DNA of 11,587 nt from Verrucomicrobiota bacterium (lineage in GTDB: Bacteria; Verrucomicrobiota; Verrucomicrobiia; Opitutales; Opitutaceae): positions 1 through 11,587 of the forward strand of contig JAEWNN010000154.1 in the NCBI GenBank assembly GCA_023457035.1, read 5' to 3'. Positions 6,351 through 11,587 of this stretch are shown in pieces; position 1 is the first letter of the stretch, and every line of letters begins with the position of its first letter. The notes under the pieces are model-generated. The model worked only from the letters and a program-made list of their open reading frames with translations. It did no database searches and had not been told where the DNA came from. Position numbers and translations under genes: made by a program.

Positions 6351-8096
6351 ATGCCTGCCCTCGCCGATCACTGGACCCCCCTTGCCGCCGTGCTGCTGGC
6401 GGCCCAGGCGCTGGCCCTGGCCGGCTTCGGGTGGTGGAGCCGCCGCTTCACGGTCGCGGGCGTGGGCGCCTTCCAGCTTGTGGTGCTGGCCATGGCCGGC
6501 CGCACCGCCACCGAAGCCGCCGAGTGCCTCTTCGGCGCCCAGCCCGCGGTGCTGTTCTGGACGCTGGGCTTCAAGTGCACGCTGAGCTCACTGCTTGCGG
6601 CCGGCCTGCTCCTGCTCTTCGCCGATGTCTCCGGCCTGAACCGCTGGGCCACGCCCCAGCGGCGCCGCTTGCTCGTGGCAGCCACCCTGCTGCTCGGCGC
6701 CCTCGCCTTCACCAACCCCTGGACCGGCTGGGTCAGCCCCGACACCGCCACGACCGCCGGCTGGAGCTTCGGGCGCTACCGCTCCGGCCCGGTCTTCCTC
6801 TACCTGATCGCCGCCAACGCCGCCGCCCTGCTCTTCGCGCTCGGCGCCACCCTCTACGTGTGGCGCGGGGCCAGCCCGCTGTTGCGCAAGCAGCTCGGGC
6901 TCCTGCTTGTCGGCTACAGCCTGCCCACCCTCGCGGTCTTCATCTACCGCGCCCACCTGCTCCCGCCCAACTGCCCCAACCTCGCCCCCCTCGCCCGGAT
7001 CGGCGCCATCGCACTCTTCGCCTGGGCGCTCAGCCGCGGCCAACTCTGGCGCCTCGTGCCCATCGCCCGCAGCTTTGTGCTCGAACAACACGAGCACGGC
7101 CTGCTGGTGGCCGACCGGAACCGCCAAGTGGTCGATGCCAACCCCGCCGCCTGCCGCCTGCTCGGCCTGCCCCCCGCCGCCACGCCCTACGGCCCCCTCG
7201 CCAAGCTGCTCGCCTCCTGGCCCGAGTTGCCGGCGCTCGTCGCCCACTCGACGCACGCCACCTGCGAACACCGCCCCGATCCCGCCCGCGACACCTATTG
7301 GCAGCTCACCTGGACGCCGCTGCGCGCCCCCGGCGACGCCGCCCCGCGCGGCTTCCTCCTCGCCATCGCCGACATCACCGAACGCAAACGCGCCGAGACC
7401 CGACTGCGCGAAGCCCTCACCGCCCGGACCCACGAATGGCAGCGCGCCACCGCCGCCGCCCTGCGCGCCGCCGAGGAGGAGCAGGCCCGCCTCGGCCACC
7501 TCCTCCACGACACCCTCTGCCAGGACCTCATCGCCTGCGCCCGCCAGACCGAATTGCTGCGCGACGAAGTCGCCACCCTCGCGCCCACCGCCGCCGAGCG
7601 CCTCGCCGCGCTCGGCACCGCGCTCGGCACCGCCGGCCGCCGCGCCCGCGAGGTCTCCCACCTGCTCGCCGGCAACACCCCCGCCGACCTGCCCCTCGCG
7701 GATACGCTCGCCGCCCTCGCCCGCCAGCTCGAGACCAGCCACGGCCTCGAATGCGAACTGGCCGTCGATCCCGCCTTCCCCCCGCCCGACGCCGAGCAGA
7801 CCGCCCTGCTCGTGCGCTTCGTGCGCGAAGCCGTCTCCAACGCCTCCCGCCACGGCCACGCCCGCCGCGTCTGGATCGACCTGCTCGTCGGCGAGACCCA
7901 CGCCACCCTCACCATCGCCAACGACGGCACGCCACCGCCGCCGCCCGACCAGCGCACCGAGGGGCTCGGTCTGCGCCAGATGCGCATGCGCGCCACCCTG
8001 CTCGGGGGCCGCTTCACGCTCGAGCCCGCCCCCGGCGGCGGCGCCAGCCTGGTGTTGACGCTGCCCCGCATCCTCCCGTCCATCCCCCAGGCATGA
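6351..8096 (+). CDS. Membrane sensor histidine kinase, PAS domain, HisKA_3 type (UhpB/NarX-like)
   Basis: The 581-residue protein begins with about seven hydrophobic segments within residues 8-235, resembling the 7TM sensor region of some histidine kinases. A PAS domain follows (about 242-345: HGLLVADRNRQVVDANPA, ending in DITERKR). A helical stretch with LGHLLHDTLCQDL places the phospho-accepting His at residue 386, followed by the HDTL motif of NarX/UhpB-type HisKA_3 kinases. The ATPase domain has the N-box EAVSNASRHGHA (E493, N497), NDG (524-526) and the G-box EGLGLRQM (537-544). All key residues are present, so it should be active. It autophosphorylates and passes the phosphate to the downstream regulator; the sensed signal is unknown. 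ATG 6351 is the only start in the frame (stop at 6243). The stop TGA overlaps the next start as ATGA. Confidence 0.95.
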   Translation: MPALADHWTPLAAVLLAAQALALAGFGWWSRRFTVAGVGAFQLVVLAMAGRTATEAAECLFGAQPAVLFWTLGFKCTLSSLLAAGLLLLFADVSGLNRWATPQRRRLLVAATLLLGALAFTNPWTGWVSPDTATTAGWSFGRYRSGPVFLYLIAANAAALLFALGATLYVWRGASPLLRKQLGLLLVGYSLPTLAVFIYRAHLLPPNCPNLAPLARIGAIALFAWALSRGQLWRLVPIARSFVLEQHEHGLLVADRNRQVVDANPAACRLLGLPPAATPYGPLAKLLASWPELPALVAHSTHATCEHRPDPARDTYWQLTWTPLRAPGDAAPRGFLLAIADITERKRAETRLREALTARTHEWQRATAAALRAAEEEQARLGHLLHDTLCQDLIACARQTELLRDEVATLAPTAAERLAALGTALGTAGRRAREVSHLLAGNTPADLPLADTLAALARQLETSHGLECELAVDPAFPPPDAEQTALLVRFVREAVSNASRHGHARRVWIDLLVGETHATLTIANDGTPPPPPDQRTEGLGLRQMRMRATLLGGRFTLEPAPGGGASLVLTLPRILPSIPQA

Positions 8097-8221
8097 GCGC
8101 ACCGCGCCACATCTTCCTGGTCGACGACCATCCCTTCGTCCGCCTCGGACAGCGCACCGCGTGCCGCCGGCAGGCGACGCGCACGCCGGGCAGCCCCTGC
8201 CTCTCCGCCCCCACGCAATGA
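8093..8221 (+). pseudogene. Truncated response regulator (receiver-domain remnant, 42 codons)
   Basis: The frame starts at ATG 8093, overlapping the kinase stop (ATGA), and ends in TGA 8219-8221, overlapping the next start (ATGA). Its first ~22 residues, MSAPRHIFLVDDHPFVRLGQ and the RTA that follows, are a textbook receiver N-terminus: strand beta1, the acidic pair DD, and helix alpha1. The rest (CRRQATRTPGSPCLSAPTQ) does not resemble a receiver or HTH. The phospho-Asp, Lys switch and output domain are all absent. The simplest explanation is an internal deletion that removed most of a first response regulator and kept its two ends. A short coupling peptide is the alternative. It is unlikely to function as a phospho-receiver. 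Confidence 0.75.
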
Positions 8222-8898
8222 CTGCCCCCATCCGAATCCTCCTCGTCGACGACCACACGGACGTCCGCACCTCGCTGCGGAGCGCGATCGAAGCCCAGCC
8301 CGACATGCGGGTGACGGGCGAGGCGACCTCCGGCGAGGACACCATCGCGCGGGTGAAGCAAACCCGGCCCGATGTGCTCGTGCTCGATCTGCATCTCACC
8401 GACGGCAACGGCTGGGTGGTCCTCGAACGCCTCGCCACCACCGGTCAACTACCGCCCACGCTCGTGTTGTCCGCCTGCGAAGAGAGTGTTTTCGCGCGCC
8501 GCCTGCTCGCGGCCGGGGCCCGGGGCTACCTGATGAAGGACGCGCCGCTGGCGCGCATCGTCGCGGCGATCCGCGAGATCCACCGCGGACTGCTCGTCGC
8601 CAGCGAACAAATCTCCACGCAACTGATGGCCGAGGCGGTCGGCCGGCGCGACCTCGCGCCCGCGGATGGCGACGAGGCGAAGGGCCTCGGCCCGCTCAGC
8701 GCCCGCGAACTCCAGATCTGCGCCATGCTCGGCGCCGGCCTGCGCAGCAAGGAGATCGCCAACAGCCTCGGGGTGAGCGCCAAGACCGTGGCCACCTACA
8801 AGCTGCGGATCATGCAGAAGCTCGGTGTCGCCTCCACGCCCGAGCTGATCGAGAGCTACCGGACGTTCGGCGTCTCCGCCACCACGGCGCTCTCCTGA
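8218..8898 (+). CDS. NarL/FixJ-family response regulator with LuxR-type HTH
   Basis: The 226-residue protein has a receiver domain with the acidic pair D11/D12 (ILLVDDH), phospho-Asp D57 (VLVLDLHL), switch Ser85 (LVLSA) and Lys107 (YLMKDA). A LuxR-type helix-turn-helix follows at about 160-220 (LSARELQICAMLGAGLRSKEIA, then SAKTVATYKLRIMQKLGV). All active-site residues are present. It is the likely partner of the kinase two frames upstream and acts in the cytoplasm as a DNA-binding regulator when phosphorylated. ATG 8218 was chosen because it lies four residues before the first strand; a GTG at 8161 would add a 19-residue non-receiver extension. No Shine-Dalgarno is visible; the ATGA overlap with the upstream remnant suggests translational coupling. 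Target genes are unknown; the divergent giant gene is a candidate by position only. Confidence 0.96.
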   Translation: MTAPIRILLVDDHTDVRTSLRSAIEAQPDMRVTGEATSGEDTIARVKQTRPDVLVLDLHLTDGNGWVVLERLATTGQLPPTLVLSACEESVFARRLLAAGARGYLMKDAPLARIVAAIREIHRGLLVASEQISTQLMAEAVGRRDLAPADGDEAKGLGPLSARELQICAMLGAGLRSKEIANSLGVSAKTVATYKLRIMQKLGVASTPELIESYRTFGVSATTALS

Positions 8899-8921
8899 TC
8901 CGGAAAAGCGCAGGAGGAGCC

Positions 8922-9075
8922 GACAGAAGGCAACGAAGAGAACGAAGTGTGAACGAGTTGGATAAGGGAATCCGGGTTCCGGCCTTCACCTGGCAGGGGA
9001 AGAGAACGCTCCCGGACCTGTGGGCGGTGGGTTCCCATGGTGCGGAGTCCCTTTGTTGCCTTCGTTACCTCTGTC
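8922..9075. repeat. Spaced imperfect inverted repeat
   Basis: The arm GACAGAAGGCAACGAAG (8922-8938) is matched by CTTCGTTACCTCTGTC (9060-9075), whose reverse complement is GACAGAGGTAACGAAG. They agree at 15 of 17 aligned positions, separated by about 120 bases. The arms could close a large stem in the transcript or mark the ends of a small non-coding repeat element. Confidence 0.45.
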
Positions 9076-9077
9076 GT

Positions 9078-9148
9078 CGGCGGAATTTGGGCTGATCCCA
9101 GATTTCGGTGACGCCCGAAGGCGGAAATCCGCCGGGGAGGCCGGCCTC
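9078..9148. other. Cluster of small hairpins
   Basis: Consecutive short inverted repeats occur here. TGGG/CCCA (9088-9091 with 9097-9100) is followed by TTCGG/CCGAA (9104-9108 with 9115-9119), then GGCGGA/TCCGCC (9120-9125 with 9128-9133) and the perfect palindrome GAGGCCGGCCTC (9137-9148). An alternative pairing joins GGCGGA at 9078-9083 to TCCGCC at 9128-9133. It may serve as a transcription stop or 3'-end stabiliser for the kinase-regulator mRNA, but no T-run follows. Confidence 0.35.
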
Positions 9149-9240
9149 GCCGCGGCTTACCGGAGCCTGCCCTGCCACCGCCCGGCCATACCTACCGACC
9201 ACCGGCCACCGAGTTGTCGCCCAACGGGCGCCCCCAAAGA

Positions 9241-9268
9241 CAAGGGCGCCTCTTGCGAGGCGCCCTTG
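9241..9268 (-). terminator. Hairpin terminator of the autotransporter gene
   Basis: CAAGGGCGCCTC (9241-9252) and GAGGCGCCCTTG (9257-9268) form a perfect 12-bp stem with a four-base loop, 25 bases past the stop codon of the leftward gene. In the minus direction the stem is followed by a weak T-rich stretch (TCTTTG). The plus direction lacks T residues after the stem, so it most likely ends the minus-strand transcript. Confidence 0.8.
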
Positions 9269-9293
9269 GTGTGGGGAACAGTGGTCTCTCGGC

Positions 9294-11587
9294 TTACCAG
9301 CCGTAGCGGAAGCCGATGTTGGCGGACTGGAGCTGCTGGCCGTCGCTGGTGGTGAAGTCGGCGCGCAGGCAGGCGGAGAGCCGGTCGGTGAAGCGCACGC
9401 TCAGGTCGAGGCCGACGTTGAACCGGTCGGCCCCCAGCTCGAGACCGCGGAGCCGGTAGGTGTCGGCCGTGCCGCGGAACGAGGCGTCGACGAACGCCAC
9501 CTCGTCGCCGAACTCGTGCGCCCAGCTGCCGCGGGCGGCGACGCCGAAGGTGCGGTTGATCTCGTAGCGCCAGGTGGCGCCGAGGATGCCGCGCATCGAG
9601 GTGAAGTCCGCGAAGTCGACGGTGAGATCGAGCAGGCCGTCGCCGGTCTCGGTGAAGCGGTCGTACGAACCCTTGGCATACTGGAACGCCGCATAGGGCT
9701 GCAGCACGCTCCGGCCGAGCTCGAAGGTGTAGCCCTTCTCGAGGTGGACGGTGAGCTGGGTGCTGTCGAACTCGCCCCGGGTGCGGACGGCGGCCTGCGA
9801 GACGAGCTCGTGGCTGCGGGCCAGGGCGGCCTGCCGCTCGACCTCGAACGAGCCGGTGCTGTAGGCGACGCTGGCGTAGTAGTAATCGCCGGCGTTGTTG
9901 TAGCGGCCGAACAGGCCGAAGTCGACGCCTCGGGTATCGGCCTCGTCGGGATGGGCGTTCTCGGCCTTGCCGTCGGCGGTATTGAGGAAGACGCCCAGGT
10001 CCCACTTCGGCTGGAGCTGAACGCCCACGCCGGCGAGCACGCCGCGGTTGTCGCTGTCGATGTCGGCGACGTTGTCGTCCGAGGAGTCGGCGGAGGCCAC
10101 CGACGCCTGGGCGAAGGTGTACCAGCGGCGCGCGAAGCGCTCCGCGCCGGCCTGGTCGGCCGCGAGGCTGCGCGGACGCAGCTCGGTGGCGACGCGCGTC
10201 ATCACGGTGCCGATGCGCTCGTTCTCGAGGGCGGCGAGCGAGGGATAGAACTCGCCGCTCATCCGCTCGAGCGCCGCGTTGAAGTCGTCGTTGGCTGCGA
10301 TGAGATCCAGGGAGAGGCGCAGATCGGCGAAGCTCGCATCGAGGCGGTGGGCGTCGAGGTAGGCGCCGACCGAGGTCTGGCTGGCGGCGTCGGCAAACTT
10401 CGGGTACGCGTGGTCGCGGGCGACCACCGCGTAGAGCGCCCCGAGGTTGCCGAGCGACTCCGTGTCGCCGACGACGTAGAACTTCTGGTCGACCAGGTCG
10501 TCGGTGGTCGCAAGCAGCTGGTGCACGGAGACCGGCGTGCCCTCGATGACGATCCGGGCGGAGCTGTCGGCCTTCATGAAGTTGAAGGTGTCGCCCGGGG
10601 TGTAGGTCGTGCCGCCCGGGGCCGAGAAGGCGACCGTCGAACCGGCGGCGAAGGTAAACGACGCCGGCGCGTCGGAGACGCCGCTGGTGATCCGGAGCAG
10701 ATCGTTGGTGCCCGCGCCGAGCTCGATGGCGAGCGCGCCGGTGTTGTGGACGTTGCCATCGATGGTGAGGGTGCCGACGGAGTTGCCGGGGGCGATCGCG
10801 CCGGTGTTCACCAGGGTGCCCAGGCCGCCGGAGGCCGAGCGCAGGGTGACGGTGCCGGTGCCGCCGAGCGTGCCCAGGTTGTAGAGCGCGACGTCGGTGG
10901 CGGTGGTCGCCGGCAGAGCGATACCGGACGGGAGCGCGCCGGTGGCGGTGAACTGCACGGTGCTGTTGGCGCGGAAGGTGGCGCCGGCGAGGATCGCGGA
11001 GGTGTTGAGCGCGCTGACGGCGCTCGCCCCGTTGAAGTTCGTCGTGCCGGCCAGGAAGACCGTGTTGAAGTTCGAGGCCGAACCACCGTAGGTCATGTTG
11101 AACGCGTTCGAACCCGAGGCGAGGAGATCCCCGCTCGGGACGACATCGGCTGCGGCGCCGAAGTAGAGCGTGCTGCCCTCGACGCTGGCCGCGATGGCGC
11201 CGGTGACCGAGGCGCCCGTCGCCATGACGACGGTGTCGTCGCCGTTGGAGGCGACGGCCACGTCGGCCGAGGCGAGCGTGCCGCTGTTGACCAGCATCTG
11301 CGCAGCACCGCCCATATTGATGGCGACGCTGCCCGCACCGCTGACGGCGATGCTCCCGCGGTTGACCACGGAAGCGGTGCCGGCGATCTGGATGCCGTCG
11401 GCACCGTCACCGGAGGTGGCGATGTGGCCGGAGTTGGTGATCGTGCCGGCGTCGCCGAGGATCACGATGCCGCCCTCGACGGCGTTGATCGTGCCGGCGT
11501 TGGTGAGGACGTTGGAGTCGCCGTTCACCAGGATGCCGACCCGGTCGGCGGCGATGGTGCCGGAGTTGGCAATCGTGCCGGCGTTGT
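9294..11587 (-). CDS. Autotransporter (type V secretion), C-terminal part: passenger repeats plus outer-membrane beta-barrel
   Basis: The frame is open from the right edge to TAA at 9294-9296 (764 codons seen); the N-terminus and signal peptide lie outside. A GTG at 11526-11528 is internal, since the same repeat pattern continues upstream of it. The passenger shows beta-helix-like repeats such as NAGTI, NSGTI, TITNSGHI and VNSGTL. It then shows the pertactin-like IAPGNSVGTLTIDGN motif (about 10755-10800) and a strand series ending in TFNFMKAD. A helical linker follows at about 10200-10430 (ALERMSGEFYPSLAALENERIG). The last ~278 residues, from RWYTFAQAS near 10125, form a 12-strand-type barrel with alternating strands and end in GFRYGW, an aromatic terminus suited to BAM recognition. 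The barrel inserts in the outer membrane and exports the passenger. What the passenger binds or cleaves is unknown; no catalytic motif is visible. Confidence 0.93.
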   Translation of the reverse strand, partial: NAGTIANSGTIAADRVGILVNGDSNVLTNAGTINAVEGGIVILGDAGTITNSGHIATSGDGADGIQIAGTASVVNRGSIAVSGAGSVAINMGGAAQMLVNSGTLASADVAVASNGDDTVVMATGASVTGAIAASVEGSTLYFGAAADVVPSGDLLASGSNAFNMTYGGSASNFNTVFLAGTTNFNGASAVSALNTSAILAGATFRANSTVQFTATGALPSGIALPATTATDVALYNLGTLGGTGTVTLRSASGGLGTLVNTGAIAPGNSVGTLTIDGNVHNTGALAIELGAGTNDLLRITSGVSDAPASFTFAAGSTVAFSAPGGTTYTPGDTFNFMKADSSARIVIEGTPVSVHQLLATTDDLVDQKFYVVGDTESLGNLGALYAVVARDHAYPKFADAASQTSVGAYLDAHRLDASFADLRLSLDLIAANDDFNAALERMSGEFYPSLAALENERIGTVMTRVATELRPRSLAADQAGAERFARRWYTFAQASVASADSSDDNVADIDSDNRGVLAGVGVQLQPKWDLGVFLNTADGKAENAHPDEADTRGVDFGLFGRYNNAGDYYYASVAYSTGSFEVERQAALARSHELVSQAAVRTRGEFDSTQLTVHLEKGYTFELGRSVLQPYAAFQYAKGSYDRFTETGDGLLDLTVDFADFTSMRGILGATWRYEINRTFGVAARGSWAHEFGDEVAFVDASFRGTADTYRLRGLELGADRFNVGLDLSVRFTDRLSACLRADFTTSDGQQLQSANIGFRYGW

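Larger units (their letters stand above)
8899..9293. other. Convergent intergenic region
   Basis: These 395 bases lie between the 3' ends of the response regulator and the autotransporter gene. I see no supportable coding frame. They hold a spaced inverted repeat, a run of small hairpins and the autotransporter terminator, each listed separately. Confidence 0.7.

Noticed and set aside
6431..8092. Plus-strand open frame overlapping the kinase and running into the response regulator remnant
   Set aside because: The upstream part is an Arg/Pro/Ala-rich shadow of the kinase; only the part from ATG 8093 has receiver similarity and was kept.
8161..8217. GTG 8161 as start of the response regulator
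   Set aside because: It would add 19 residues unlike any receiver; ATG 8218 sits directly before the first beta strand and overlaps the upstream stop.
6588..8441. Minus-strand open frame of 617 codons opposite the kinase
   Set aside because: Extremely Gly/Ala/Glu-rich mirror of the kinase codons, with no domain signature.
11526..11528. GTG as the true start of the autotransporter
   Set aside because: The same frame continues upstream with the same NAGTI/NSGTI repeats and no signal peptide follows the GTG.

Overview
The window looks like chromosomal DNA from a GC-rich, Gram-negative bacterium, most plausibly a Verrucomicrobiota member of the Opitutaceae type. The reasons are very large secreted proteins built from DUF4347, Ig-like/cadherin and RCC1 modules, a classical type V autotransporter, a UhpB/NarX-like kinase with an HDTL H-box, GC-rich wobble positions, and starts without an obvious Shine-Dalgarno sequence. 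The taxonomic assignment is an inference from style, not from a marker gene.

Layout: (1) Positions 1-6152, minus strand: one uninterrupted frame of 2050 codons, running off the left edge. It encodes a giant secreted modular protein. In order it carries a signal peptide, a DUF4347 domain with a caspase-like His/Cys pair, an unassigned beta-rich domain, a VCBS-like module, three cadherin-like repeats, two copies of an unassigned ~118-residue repeat, further Ig-like modules, one seven-bladed RCC1 propeller, more Ig-like modules, and the start of a domain resembling family 1 pectate lyases, cut by the window edge. (2) Positions 6153-6350: a divergent intergenic region with an interrupted palindrome. 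(3) Positions 6351-8898, plus strand: a tightly coupled two-component operon with a membrane histidine kinase, a 42-codon remnant of a response regulator, and a complete NarL/LuxR-type response regulator. The genes are joined by two ATGA stop/start overlaps. (4) Positions 8899-9293: a convergent intergenic region with a spaced inverted repeat, a cluster of small hairpins and a strong hairpin terminator. (5) Positions 9294-11587, minus strand: the C-terminal part of an autotransporter (repeat-rich passenger, alpha-helical linker and outer-membrane beta-barrel), with its N-terminus beyond the right edge.

Together the genes suggest a surface or secreted polysaccharide-interaction locus with a divergent phosphorelay between two large extracellular proteins. 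Control of the giant gene by the two-component system rests only on the divergent arrangement and the palindrome. The most notable points are the DUF4347/RCC1/pectate-lyase architecture, the His/Cys pair in DUF4347, and the response regulator fragment kept in perfect translational-coupling geometry.
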